A DNA stretch of 35,775 nt from Spirochaetota bacterium (GCA_016931325.1 JAFGFC010000117.1:1-35775), one strand, 5' to 3'; positions 17,512 through 26,692 are shown, counted from the stretch's first letter. The notes: generated from the letters alone by a model not told the origin. Numbers and translations: made by a program.

Positions 17512-17621
17512 TCGTTCATCGTTCTGTCCACAGGACGTCCTTTAGGACTGCCCGCAGGGCGGTTCATAGTTCTTTGTTTGTAAGAAAAAACTATGAACCA
17601 AGAACGGCGAACCATGAACGA
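17512..17621. repeat. Nested inverted-repeat element between sppA and the Yip1-like gene
   Basis: Outer TCGTTCAT/ATGAACGA, inner GGTTCATAGTT (17561-17571)/AACTATGAACC (17589-17599), with a GC-rich block of three mini-hairpins GTCCacaGGAC, GTCCtttaGGAC, GCCCgcaGGGC. Confidence 0.9.
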
Positions 17622-17631
17622 GGATTAAAAT

Positions 17632-18252
17632 ATGGAATTATTATCTCAGGCTCCGGCCTTTTTTTATTATCTTATTTTTAAACCACGGATGGTGTTTGAC
17701 TATCTTTATCGTTCCAGGGAAGAAGATCATGTCGGGATCGCTCTGGGAACGGCTTCCCTTGCCTTTGTTTTTGGTTTAATCGGGAAAGCCGTTGCGTTAA
17801 AAAAACAGCTCCTCATAACCTTTTTCATTGAAATAAACATTATTCCCTATATTGTGGGTTTTTTTGGGAACATCTTTCTGCTTTCCGCCATATGGTTCTT
17901 TGTGAAGAGCTTTATCGGTCAGTCGAAACAAAAAAAAGATCTTCAAAAAAACAGATCTCTTATCCTCTTCAAGTCCATCTGCTTTTCTTATTTTCCGCTT
18001 GTCTTTTCCCCGGTCTTTGCGATCCTTGCTCTGGCTATCAATACCGTCAATCCATCAGGTTTTTACTTTCTGTTCAGAATGATCCTCACGGGATGGGTTA
18101 TCTATCTCCAGGTCATTATCTTAAAAACAGTATTTGCGATAAAAACCCTGCAGGCTTTTCTGATGTACATTTTACCTCTGGTAGCTCTGATCGCTTATTT
18201 TTTTATAAAGGTCTGGGTGTTTATATCATCTGTGACATTAAGTCTTTTTTAA
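17632..18252 (+). CDS. Yip1-like multi-TM membrane protein
   Basis: 206 aa, several hydrophobic helices; FKPRMVFDYLYRS-type N-terminus resembles Yip1-domain bacterial proteins. Confidence 0.55.
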   Translation: MELLSQAPAFFYYLIFKPRMVFDYLYRSREEDHVGIALGTASLAFVFGLIGKAVALKKQLLITFFIEINIIPYIVGFFGNIFLLSAIWFFVKSFIGQSKQKKDLQKNRSLILFKSICFSYFPLVFSPVFAILALAINTVNPSGFYFLFRMILTGWVIYLQVIILKTVFAIKTLQAFLMYILPLVALIAYFFIKVWVFISSVTLSLF

Positions 18253-18276
18253 GATATGCGGTATCACCGGGATAAA

Positions 18277-18312
18277 ATGCAAAGTATCTGTAAGATGCAA
18301 AGTATCTGTAAG
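18277..18312. repeat. Perfect 18-bp tandem duplication upstream of lptF/G
   Basis: ATGCAAAGTATCTGTAAG x2. Confidence 0.95.
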
Positions 18313-18330
18313 GATACGGAGTAGCGTAAG

Positions 18331-19452
18331 ATGAAAAAACTGCATTGGTATATTATCAAAGAAATGTTACCGTCATTTTTTGTGGGCCTGGGATTTTTTA
18401 CTTTTATCTTTATCCTTAATCCGATCCTTCGTCTGGTGGATCTTATCATTGTAAAACATGTTGATTTCTTTACTGTTCTTAAACTGTTCTTATTTTTATT
18501 ACCTTCCACCATTGCTATCGTTATCCCCATGGCCACACTGGTAGCGGTCCTTATGGCGTTTGGCCGTCTCTCCAGTGATACAGAGGTGGTAGCGATGAAG
18601 GCCTGTGGAGTCAGCTATTATCATATTTTTTTACCTGTTATTCTTTTTGCCCTGTTCATGAGCATTTCCGGTTATGTTTTTAATGATTCGATCCTGCCAT
18701 GGGGGAATTATGCTTTCAAGCAATTGTATAAAGAGATCGTTCAGAAGAAACCGCTGGCTGAAATTGATGAACACACACTGACACAGATAGGTTACAGGAA
18801 GGTGGGGATAGACAGGATCGATAAAAAGAACGATATCATGTATGGTATTGTAATTTTCGAGGAAGACAGCACGACAGGCGGGGTAAAGACCATCTCGGCA
18901 AAGACAGGCAAGTGGATCACCAGTACTGAAAAAAAAATATCGCAGAATCAGATGCTTCATGTTATGCGTCTCCAGCTCAATGACGGAATTATTCAACAGC
19001 CATCGGTCAATAATCTGGATGAATTCAGTAATATCCCTTTCAAGAAGATGATCATCAATTTTACAGAAATTATTGATTATTTTACGGATGTTGAAAAGGG
19101 CTCCAGGGAAAAGACGACAAAAGAGATAATGGCCGAAATAAAAAGTACGCAGGCCAGTGGGGCTAAACCCCATAAACTATGGGTGGAGTTTCACAAGCGA
19201 TTCTCCATCCCCTTTGCCGCGCTGGCCTTTGTTCTTTTGGGAGCGCCTCTGGGGATCATCTCGAAAAGAAGCGGTAAAAGTGTGGCACTGGGCGAAAGCA
19301 TTGTGATCATTATCCTGTATTATTTGCTTTATACTCTGGGAGAAAGCCTTGGCCGGGAAGGAAAACTGGATGCGTTATTAGCCTTATGGATACCCAATGT
19401 TCTCTTTTCCCTGGCCGGGATCGGTTATATATACAGGATCTCAAAGACATGA
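18331..19452 (+). CDS. LptF/LptG (YjgP/YjgQ) family permease
   Basis: N-terminal and C-terminal TM helices, LPSTIAIVIPMATLVAVLMAFGRLSSDTEVVAMKACGVS, FHKRFSIPFAALAFVLLGAPLGI. Confidence 0.94.
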   Translation: MKKLHWYIIKEMLPSFFVGLGFFTFIFILNPILRLVDLIIVKHVDFFTVLKLFLFLLPSTIAIVIPMATLVAVLMAFGRLSSDTEVVAMKACGVSYYHIFLPVILFALFMSISGYVFNDSILPWGNYAFKQLYKEIVQKKPLAEIDEHTLTQIGYRKVGIDRIDKKNDIMYGIVIFEEDSTTGGVKTISAKTGKWITSTEKKISQNQMLHVMRLQLNDGIIQQPSVNNLDEFSNIPFKKMIINFTEIIDYFTDVEKGSREKTTKEIMAEIKSTQASGAKPHKLWVEFHKRFSIPFAALAFVLLGAPLGIISKRSGKSVALGESIVIIILYYLLYTLGESLGREGKLDALLALWIPNVLFSLAGIGYIYRISKT

Positions 19453-19558
19453 TCGTTATTATAAATTACAGATCACAGATTTCAAATTCAAGATTAGATC
19501 ATTGGAAGATTGTCAAAACCCTCATGGGCAGACCTTTAACACAATTTAAAAAATATCA

Positions 19559-20665
19559 ATGAACATACTACAGGTTATCGCTTCAGGCGGACTGGGCGGC
19601 CGGGAGATGCAACCCGTTAAGCTGGCCGAAATGATGAGAGAAAAGGGGCATAATACTTATCTGCTTGTCAGGAAGGGATCTCTGTCTATCCCCCTTATTA
19701 AAGAAAAGGGGTTGCCATACGATGAATTAAAGATGGACGGGTATCTCAACTTTCGCTCCCTTATCCCTCTGGCAAAAATATTAAAAGAAAAAAAAATCGA
19801 TGTTATTCATACCCATATTTCCAGATCTCTGTTGTTCCTTCATCTCGCCAGAATTCTCAGCAAAAGAAAAATAAAACTGATCTTTACTCAACGGATGGGA
19901 ATGAATGTTAAAAAGGATGATATTTATCATTGGTTCATCTTTAACCGGGTGGATCAGATCATATCGGTGTCAGAATACGTAAAGGCAAGGTTTTTAAAAG
20001 CGGCCCCCTTTTTAAAAGATAAGATAAAAGTGGTTTACAATGGGATAGGCAGAAAGGAAGAAAAGGTCACTTTTAAAGAAAAGAAAAGATTTCAAAAAGA
20101 GTTCGGATTAAAAAAAAGAACAGTCAAGATCGGTCTGGTGGCCCAGTTGAATGCAGGGAAAGGACACATGTGGACCATCCGTGCCGCTAAACTTTTAAAA
20201 GAAAAATATAAATATGAAAATTTCAAGATCTTTTTTGTAGGCAAAGGGGAATGGACTGATTCTATAAAAGATTTTGCCAGGACCCATGACATAGCAAGCA
20301 AGGTGATCTTTGCCGGATTCAGATGGGATGTGGATTATTTTTACAGGAATTTTGATATAGCCCTTATCCCCTCAAAATCCGAAGCCGGCGGTAATGTGAT
20401 CATTGAAGCGATGGCTTTTGGAAAGCCGGTCATATGCTCGGATACAGGTTATTTCCCTGAAGTGATAGAGTCAGGCATAAACGGCCTTATGGTCCGGTAT
20501 GATGACACGCTGTCGCTGACAGAAGCCATGTACCAATTGATAAAGAACGCATCATGGCGCAAGAAACTGGGTAAAAAAGCACGGGAAACCGTACAGAAAA
20601 AATTCCTTTATGACAATACAGTGAAGAATTATATCAGGATCTATACAGAGACGGCGGGGAAATAG
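19559..20665 (+). CDS. Glycosyltransferase family 4 (GT-B) protein
   Basis: GGLGGREMQPVKLAEMMREKGH...IKVVYNGI...RTVKIGLVAQLNAGKGH...PSKSEAGGNVIIEAMAFGKPVI. Confidence 0.93.
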   Translation: MNILQVIASGGLGGREMQPVKLAEMMREKGHNTYLLVRKGSLSIPLIKEKGLPYDELKMDGYLNFRSLIPLAKILKEKKIDVIHTHISRSLLFLHLARILSKRKIKLIFTQRMGMNVKKDDIYHWFIFNRVDQIISVSEYVKARFLKAAPFLKDKIKVVYNGIGRKEEKVTFKEKKRFQKEFGLKKRTVKIGLVAQLNAGKGHMWTIRAAKLLKEKYKYENFKIFFVGKGEWTDSIKDFARTHDIASKVIFAGFRWDVDYFYRNFDIALIPSKSEAGGNVIIEAMAFGKPVICSDTGYFPEVIESGINGLMVRYDDTLSLTEAMYQLIKNASWRKKLGKKARETVQKKFLYDNTVKNYIRIYTETAGK

Positions 20666-20712
20666 TGAATTTCTCCCGGCTATAACCTGCTTCTCTTTCT
20701 TTGTGTTTTTCT

Positions 20713-21342
20713 TTAATGCCTTATTCCGCTTATAAAGAAATAGATACCGAACAGAGCAAGAAAGATACCACACCCCAGTAAGATCATGTGATAGATCTTT
20801 TCGCTGACGAACTGTTTACCCTTCCCGAAAAAGAAAGAAACAAGAGAATACCATAAAAGATCAGCTAAAATATGGCCTGAGAAAAAGGCGGACACTCCCC
20901 AGAATTTATAAGGGATTGATTTCATAACATAAGCCAGGCCAATGGTTACCCACCAGATGGTCCAGTAGGGATTGGAAAGGCTGACAAGAATCCCTCCGAT
21001 AACAGGATGACCGGCGATTTTTACCCGAGATGATCCATCCTTTTTTAAATTTGTTTTTTTAAAGGTTTTTATAAAATGGTAACCCATGGTGATAAGGATC
21101 ATCCCTCCTGCCAGGAAGATGATCCTTATCAAAAGGTCATTCTGAAGAAATTGTCCCATGCCAAAGATTATCCCCAGAAGAAGTACGATCTCCAGGACCA
21201 TGTGGCCCAGAATGACCAGAGGTCCGGCCCAGAATCCTTTTTTCAGGGAGTAAGCAATGGTCACGGTTAAAAGGGGTCCCGGCATGAGAGCGCCGGACAA
21301 GGCCACGAAAAAGGATGTTATAAAAATTGCTCCTATGCTCAT
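20713..21342 (-). CDS. LysE family amino-acid exporter
   Basis: MSIGAIFITSFFVALSGALMPGPLLTVTIAYSLKKGFWAGP...GGILVSLSNPYWTIWW; typical LysE/RhtB pattern. Confidence 0.92.
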   Translation of the reverse strand: MSIGAIFITSFFVALSGALMPGPLLTVTIAYSLKKGFWAGPLVILGHMVLEIVLLLGIIFGMGQFLQNDLLIRIIFLAGGMILITMGYHFIKTFKKTNLKKDGSSRVKIAGHPVIGGILVSLSNPYWTIWWVTIGLAYVMKSIPYKFWGVSAFFSGHILADLLWYSLVSFFFGKGKQFVSEKIYHMILLGCGIFLALFGIYFFISGIRH

Positions 21343-21348
21343 CTGAAA

Positions 21349-21377
21349 AAAGTAATATATTCCAATAATGATGTCAA
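21349..21377 (-). promoter_or_regulatory. Putative leaderless promoter of the LysE gene
   Basis: Minus strand TTGACA-N17-TACTTT-N6-ATG; no SD. Confidence 0.55.
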
Positions 21378-21444
21378 TTTTTAATATGCGACACATCAGG
21401 AGTATTATAAAACTTAGAACCTGGTACATAGTACCTAAAAAGGG

Positions 21445-21472
21445 TTGCCTTTTAAAATAGCGACAGTATATT
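21445..21472 (+). promoter_or_regulatory. Putative near-leaderless promoter of the small membrane protein/ispE operon
   Basis: TTGCCT-N16-TATATT then 11 nt to ATG; no SD. Confidence 0.5.
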
Positions 21473-21483
21473 ATCACTTGATC

Positions 21484-21741
21484 ATGAGGCAGAGAAGTTT
21501 TTTACCTTTTTTTATTTATGTTTTTTTAATGGTTATGTTTTTGATCCTGGTTCGTTTTATAAGCGTGATATTGGCTTTAGCGTTCAGGGTTATCCCTTAT
21601 ATCTTCAGGTTCTGGTATATTTTCTTATTTGCGGCTCTTTTGATCTATTTTATTGTAAAATGGCGAAGAAGGCTTAAAAAAGTCAAAAAGATCCCTGAAG
21701 ACAGATCAACCATCGAGATACACGAATACAAAATACATTGA
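21484..21741 (+). CDS. Small membrane protein, unknown function
   Basis: MRQRSFLPFFIYVFLMVMFLILVRFI..., two hydrophobic segments; stop overlaps the ispE TTG start. Confidence 0.6.
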   Translation: MRQRSFLPFFIYVFLMVMFLILVRFISVILALAFRVIPYIFRFWYIFLFAALLIYFIVKWRRRLKKVKKIPEDRSTIEIHEYKIH

Positions 21742-22607
21742 AAGAGATTACGGTTAAAACACCCGCAAAGGTCAATCTGTTCCTTGATGTTTTAGCACGG
21801 GAAAACAATGGTTTTCACAGTCTGATTACCCTTTTTCAGGCTATCCGGATCTTTGATATCATCAGGATCTTTCCCTCCAGAAAGAATGATTTAACACTAA
21901 AACCGGACGATATTGTCATTGAGCACAATATTGCATGGGATGTCATTGACAGGATAAAGAGAATTAGAAAACTGGACACTTATTTCAAGATCACCATAGA
22001 GAAAAATATTCCTATGGGAGCGGGTCTGGGCGGCGGAAGTTCCAATGCCTGCGGTGTTCTTCTGGGGATCGATCATCTTTTAGATCTGAAACTGACTCAT
22101 GAGGAAAAACTGCATATTATGAGGGCTGTGGGGTCTGATACGGCCTTTTTTCTCAAGGGGGGTATGCAATTTGGCATGCATTTCGGGGAAATGCTTGATG
22201 TGATCGAGTATCCACTCATCTATTCGATCGTTCTGGTCTATCCGGGTATAGCTATTTCAACCCGGCAGGCCTATCAGGCGTTGGAATCTGTTATGTTTCG
22301 CAAGGGTGAGAAGAAGCTCAAAGCCATTATACGGTCTTTGGAAGAAAAAAATCTTGACTATTTGATTGATAATTTATATAATATTTTTGAGGAGATAGAA
22401 TACCAACAATATTCAATTTTGCCGGAAATTAAGAAGAGGCTTAAGGGAGAAGGTGCGGATAATGCACTTTTAAGCGGAACCGGTGCCACTGTGTATGGAA
22501 TTTTTAAAGATACAGAGAGAGCCAAAAAGGCATTTAAAAAAATGGAAAAAGAATATGATAAGGTCTTTTTAACTCAACCCTGGAACCAGGGTGTTATTTT
22601 ATGCTAA
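21738..22607 (+). CDS. ispE: 4-diphosphocytidyl-2-C-methyl-D-erythritol kinase, TTG start
   Basis: TPAKVNLFLDVL, PMGAGLGGGSSNA, LLSGTGATVYGIF: GHMP kinase motifs. Confidence 0.95.
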   Translation: MKEITVKTPAKVNLFLDVLARENNGFHSLITLFQAIRIFDIIRIFPSRKNDLTLKPDDIVIEHNIAWDVIDRIKRIRKLDTYFKITIEKNIPMGAGLGGGSSNACGVLLGIDHLLDLKLTHEEKLHIMRAVGSDTAFFLKGGMQFGMHFGEMLDVIEYPLIYSIVLVYPGIAISTRQAYQALESVMFRKGEKKLKAIIRSLEEKNLDYLIDNLYNIFEEIEYQQYSILPEIKKRLKGEGADNALLSGTGATVYGIFKDTERAKKAFKKMEKEYDKVFLTQPWNQGVILC

Positions 22608-22623
22608 AGGAGGCACTAGAACA

Positions 22624-22878
22624 ATGGAGATTACAGATATCAGGATTAAAAAGGTTGAAAAAGAAGGAAACCTTCTGGGATATGCATCGGTAACATTCGA
22701 TGATGTTTTTGTGGTGCATAATATCCGTGTCATGAGTGGCCGGAATGGAAATTACATTATGATGCCTAATAGAAAGGTAAAAAGTGGTGAATTCAAGGAT
22801 ATCGCTCATCCCATTAATACTGATTTCCGCCGCAAAATGGAAAGCTCTATTTTAGAAGCTTACGATTCTTTAGAATAA
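22624..22878 (+). CDS. spoVG: SpoVG family protein
   Basis: MEITDIRIKKVEKEGNLLGYASVTFDDVFVVHNIRVMSGRNGNYIMMPNRKVKSGEFKDIAHPI; SD GGAGG. Confidence 0.96.
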   Translation: MEITDIRIKKVEKEGNLLGYASVTFDDVFVVHNIRVMSGRNGNYIMMPNRKVKSGEFKDIAHPINTDFRRKMESSILEAYDSLE

Positions 22879-22889
22879 ATATAAAGATT

Positions 22890-22962
22890 TGGGGTGTAGC
22901 CAAATTGGCAAGGCAGCGGCCTTTGGAGCCGCCATCTGGAGGTTCGAATCCTCCCGCCCCAG
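22890..22962 (+). tRNA. tRNA-Gln (anticodon TTG)
   Basis: TGGGGTG acceptor pairs with CGCCCCA; anticodon arm GCGGC-CTTTGGA-GCCGC gives anticodon TTG; T arm GGAGG-TTCGAAT-CCTCC. 3' CCA not encoded. Confidence 0.95.
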
Positions 22963-23021
22963 TATATGTTCATCAGCGGAAATGTTCCCTTTTGGGTCTT
23001 TTCTTTCAGGGGGTTTGATAA

Positions 23022-24314
23022 ATGCTAAATAAAAATAGGATATTTTTTATTCTATTCTTCCCTTTTTTATTTTTTCAATTATCCCATCCTGTTTACAGTT
23101 CCTTCGGGTCTGAAGAAGATGAAAAAATCATCGTGGACTATGTGACCAAGATCATGAAGGTGGACCTGAAACCTTCTGAATACAGTAAAAAACTGCCCCG
23201 CATCAAATGCAGAAAAGATACAGAAGGGTGGAAGATGTATGTTGATAATAAGACCTACTTTATCAGGGGTTTTTGCTATTCCCCTGTGCCGATCGGGTTT
23301 CGCTATGATTGGAATATTGAAAAAAGTCCCAACCGTGAGAATATTTTTGCCATGGATTTTTCCCTCATGCAGACGATCAATGCGAATACGGTCAGACTTT
23401 ACAATCTCTGGCCGGTAGCATGGCTTGAGAAGATATACAAGGAATATGGGATACGATTTGTCATATCCATAGGATTTGGCCAGTATGGGGTTAACGTGAA
23501 AGGGAAATGGGTCCCCACTCCCAATTATGCCAATAACCAGCACAGAAAGGCGATTATTAAAGAAATGGTCGAGATCATCCTTAAATACAGGAATTCTCCT
23601 GCGGTCCTGTTATATGTTCTTGGACATGAGAATAATTATACGTTCAACTGGGAAGTACAGGAGCTGGGAGCGTTCGTCCGCAGCAAAAAACATTTTGCCT
23701 TTGCCAAAGCCTTTTATTCTCTGGCCAATATCGGGGCCAAGATAGCTCACAGGCTTGATCCCAACCATCCTGTTGCCCTGGGAAACGGAGATCTGCAGTA
23801 TATCGATATCATAAACAAGGAGTGTCCCCAGATCGATATTATCGCTCCCAATGTTTATAGAGGAAAAAGTTTCAATTCCTTCTTTGAAGATGTAAAGGTC
23901 AAGATGGATAAACCGCTTTACATTAAAGAACTGGGTTGTGATGCGATGAATTCGCTGACGGAAGAAGAGGATAATTCTTCTCAGGCGGAATACATACAGA
24001 ATCAATGGCAGGAGATCTACACGAATTCAGGAAAAAGAGGGACGGCTAATTGCATTGGTGGAACTCATTTTGAGTTTTTGGACGAGTGGTGGAAAAGTGA
24101 CGAATATAACCGGCCGACCTGGGATGTTCATGACATCACCGCCTCCTGGCCCTCCGAAGGATATATCTTTGACAGCGAGGCCGGTAACAATATGTCAGAA
24201 GAGTGGTTCGGGGTTGTCAGACAGGAACCCAATGTCGTCAACGGAGTCAATGAGAGAGCGCCCCGGCCTGCTTTTTATATCCTCAAGGAAATATGGAAAA
24301 AAGTTCCATATTGA
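23022..24314 (+). CDS. Secreted glycoside-hydrolase-like TIM-barrel protein
   Basis: Signal peptide; YFIRGFCYSPVPIG...INANTVRLYNLW...LLYVLGHENNYTF...KPLYIKELGCDA: GH2/GH5-clan-like positions of two Glu residues. Confidence 0.7.
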   Translation: MLNKNRIFFILFFPFLFFQLSHPVYSSFGSEEDEKIIVDYVTKIMKVDLKPSEYSKKLPRIKCRKDTEGWKMYVDNKTYFIRGFCYSPVPIGFRYDWNIEKSPNRENIFAMDFSLMQTINANTVRLYNLWPVAWLEKIYKEYGIRFVISIGFGQYGVNVKGKWVPTPNYANNQHRKAIIKEMVEIILKYRNSPAVLLYVLGHENNYTFNWEVQELGAFVRSKKHFAFAKAFYSLANIGAKIAHRLDPNHPVALGNGDLQYIDIINKECPQIDIIAPNVYRGKSFNSFFEDVKVKMDKPLYIKELGCDAMNSLTEEEDNSSQAEYIQNQWQEIYTNSGKRGTANCIGGTHFEFLDEWWKSDEYNRPTWDVHDITASWPSEGYIFDSEAGNNMSEEWFGVVRQEPNVVNGVNERAPRPAFYILKEIWKKVPY

Positions 24315-24347
24315 TAGAAAATAAAATCAAAGGGTATTGCGATTGTT

Positions 24348-25082
24348 ATGGGAATGAATAAAAGATGTTTTGTTCTCCTCTCCTTGATCTTTTCCTTGCT
24401 TTTTGTTCTCTCCTTGAAAAAGCCGCTTCCTGAAAAAAAGCTTTTTAGAAAGATCATCATCTCATATAAACATAAGTCATATAAAAACTGCATAAAATAC
24501 AGTGGGCAATATATAAGGATGTATCCAAAAGGAGAGAACATTATTATGGTAAAACTTGTTCTGGCTAATTCTCACCTGAATACAGGGGAGAAGGCCAAAG
24601 CCATAGAAATACTCAAGGCCCATAACCTCGACTATCCGGACTACGAGAAGAACGATCAGGTCAAGTTCCTGCTGGGTAAATTATATTATAAAGAGAAACA
24701 GTATAAAGATTCAAAAACAATATTGAAAGAGATCATCGTTTCCTTTCCTGAAAGTTCCTATGTCAGTGAAGCCAGTAATATTATCGAGCATATCTATAAA
24801 AAAGGATTTTTAAATAAAGAAGATGAGGAACTGGAGGATTTAAAAAGGCTTTATAGTGAGAAACGATACCAGATGATCATTTTACGGGAACCGGATTATT
24901 TAACAAAGAGCCAGAAGCATGCGGATGCGGTCCTTTTTATGGTAGGGGACTCTTTTATCCAGGTCAGTGATCTTACCAATGGCCGGATCCGGCTGGAAAG
25001 GGTGATAAAAGAATATCCAGGATCTGAATACAGCCTGAAGAGTAAAAAGATACTTGAAAAACTGAAGACTCCGGTAAAATAA
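24348..25082 (+). CDS. TPR-repeat (YbgF/outer-membrane-assembly-like) protein
   Basis: Signal/TM N-terminus, then TPR-like helices (LANSHLNTGEKAKAIEILKAH, FLLGKLYYKEKQYKDSKTILKEIIVSFPES). Confidence 0.75.
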   Translation: MGMNKRCFVLLSLIFSLLFVLSLKKPLPEKKLFRKIIISYKHKSYKNCIKYSGQYIRMYPKGENIIMVKLVLANSHLNTGEKAKAIEILKAHNLDYPDYEKNDQVKFLLGKLYYKEKQYKDSKTILKEIIVSFPESSYVSEASNIIEHIYKKGFLNKEDEELEDLKRLYSEKRYQMIILREPDYLTKSQKHADAVLFMVGDSFIQVSDLTNGRIRLERVIKEYPGSEYSLKSKKILEKLKTPVK

Positions 25083-25130
25083 GGATGTGTTTAGCGGCAG
25101 ATTGCAGATCATGATAAACCTTATGATCAA

Positions 25131-26609
25131 CTATAATAATAGCATGATCTTCTTTTCCCCTCTTAAGAAGAGATAAGTTTTAAGAATATGCTTCCTATGG
25201 CGGTTTATCGTGATATCACCAAAGGCGCTTTTAAATCTGACCCTGCCGGAATATATATCTGACAGCAGATTTTTCAACGTGCCATCCACATTTTTATAAA
25301 TGTGGCGTTTCAATTTTTGCGAAGATCTGATCGTGGCCTGGGCGAATTCAATAACCCCTGATTCTTCAACAAGCAGGTTGAGGTCCAATCGGTTCAGCAT
25401 GAGGAGAATATCCTCAAAATTATGCATGGTGTCAACTTTATGGTCGTAGTAGATATTTTTAAGATTTTCCACAACCATGATCCTGGCTTTCATAATGTCA
25501 AGGCTTGAAGCGGTTCTGTGTTCAAAGCTCATGTCTTCATTGAAATGTTGCAGGGCGTTCTGGGTAAGATTTTCTTTGAGAACATTGATCGTCCCGGACT
25601 CGGCGTTTTTCAGGCTCCTGACAATGATCTTGTTCGGGGTCAGGATCCTTAAATCATCAATGGCCTTTTTTTCTTTTGCTTCGCTGATCCATTTTTGAAA
25701 AGTCTTATGGGCAAACATCCTTTTATAATTTTCTTCTTTTAACCTGTCCTTAATATCAACCAGATACCTCAAGCTGGTAATATCCAGTTTGTCTTCCAGC
25801 AGCAGTTCTTCAATGGCTGATTTGATAAGATAAAAACATTCATCGATCCACCGGAATTCAGGATAATTGAGTTTGAGATTTTTATCTATCTCAGCTTTCA
25901 GATTTTTCGAGATATTCCTGAATATTTTCTCGCCGGTTCCCCGCGTCACAAAACCGGCGATCAACCCGGTTAACATGGTCTCTTCTATCATATTACTGGA
26001 AAGCAGAAGGTTGATCACACGCTGCACATCCTTGTCGGACAGGGCTTGGAAAAAATCTCTCAGGTCCCAGAAGGACGTGATGCTGTCCCGGTAGAAACGG
26101 AACTTGAGAAGTTCCAGCGCTTCCTTGATGTTGGATTTCCCTTCTTTCATGGATTTTGGGAACAGGGCACCCAGCAGGGCTTTGAGAAAAGGCATGGGGA
26201 TCAGGATAAAAAAGGGTATCCTTAAAGATTCCTCCAGGACCAGTTCATATTCTAAAACAATATTGGTATATCGCGCACCTGGAGACACACTGAATGAGGG
26301 AAGGGGTTCTTTGATTTTCACGTTCAATTTTTTAAATTTAATGCTGAAAAGGTTATTTTTCCCTTTTTCAAAAAAAGGCAGGATCAGCTCATCCATTTGA
26401 TTGAATAAATTTAATCTGTCCTTTTGCTGAATTAAAAGAAAAAGATAGGATTTGAAAAGACCTGAATATTCCACAGGAAAGATAATAGAATCGTCAAATT
26501 TAAATTTTATCTGTATATCTTCAATCGTAAAGGATTTTAAAAAAATCCTTGAATCATCATACGGCAGGATAAGATCCGGGAAAAAGAAATATTGTTCTTT
26601 AAAGTCCAT
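25131..26609 (-). CDS. Uncharacterised 492-aa protein with apparent FliG-like repeats
   Basis: Three segments resemble FliG M/C armadillo-type units: ~190-272 (SDKDVQRVINLLL...GEKIFRNISKNLKAEI), ~320-390 (SLKNAESGTINVLKENLTQNALQHFNEDM), ~396-485 (FEDILLMLNRLDLNLLVEESG...KRHIYKNVDGTLKNLLSDIYSGRVRF). SD AAGGGGAA-ATG. Confidence 0.7.
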   Translation of the reverse strand: MDFKEQYFFFPDLILPYDDSRIFLKSFTIEDIQIKFKFDDSIIFPVEYSGLFKSYLFLLIQQKDRLNLFNQMDELILPFFEKGKNNLFSIKFKKLNVKIKEPLPSFSVSPGARYTNIVLEYELVLEESLRIPFFILIPMPFLKALLGALFPKSMKEGKSNIKEALELLKFRFYRDSITSFWDLRDFFQALSDKDVQRVINLLLSSNMIEETMLTGLIAGFVTRGTGEKIFRNISKNLKAEIDKNLKLNYPEFRWIDECFYLIKSAIEELLLEDKLDITSLRYLVDIKDRLKEENYKRMFAHKTFQKWISEAKEKKAIDDLRILTPNKIIVRSLKNAESGTINVLKENLTQNALQHFNEDMSFEHRTASSLDIMKARIMVVENLKNIYYDHKVDTMHNFEDILLMLNRLDLNLLVEESGVIEFAQATIRSSQKLKRHIYKNVDGTLKNLLSDIYSGRVRFKSAFGDITINRHRKHILKTYLFLRGEKKIMLLL

Positions 26610-26623
26610 TTCCCCTTGTTAAA

Positions 26624-26670
26624 AAAATGGGGTCAGAACCCGCCCGAAAAGAGCAGGCTGACCCCATTTT
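26624..26670. repeat. 13-bp inverted repeat, REP-like hairpin
   Basis: AAAATGGGGTCAG ... CTGACCCCATTTT between the FliG-like and SurA-like genes. Confidence 0.92.
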
Positions 26671-26692
26671 GATCTATTCGATTTGATTTTAT

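Noticed and set aside
18631-19173. 180-aa minus-strand ORF
   Set aside because: Fully antisense to the LptF/G gene, no family signature.
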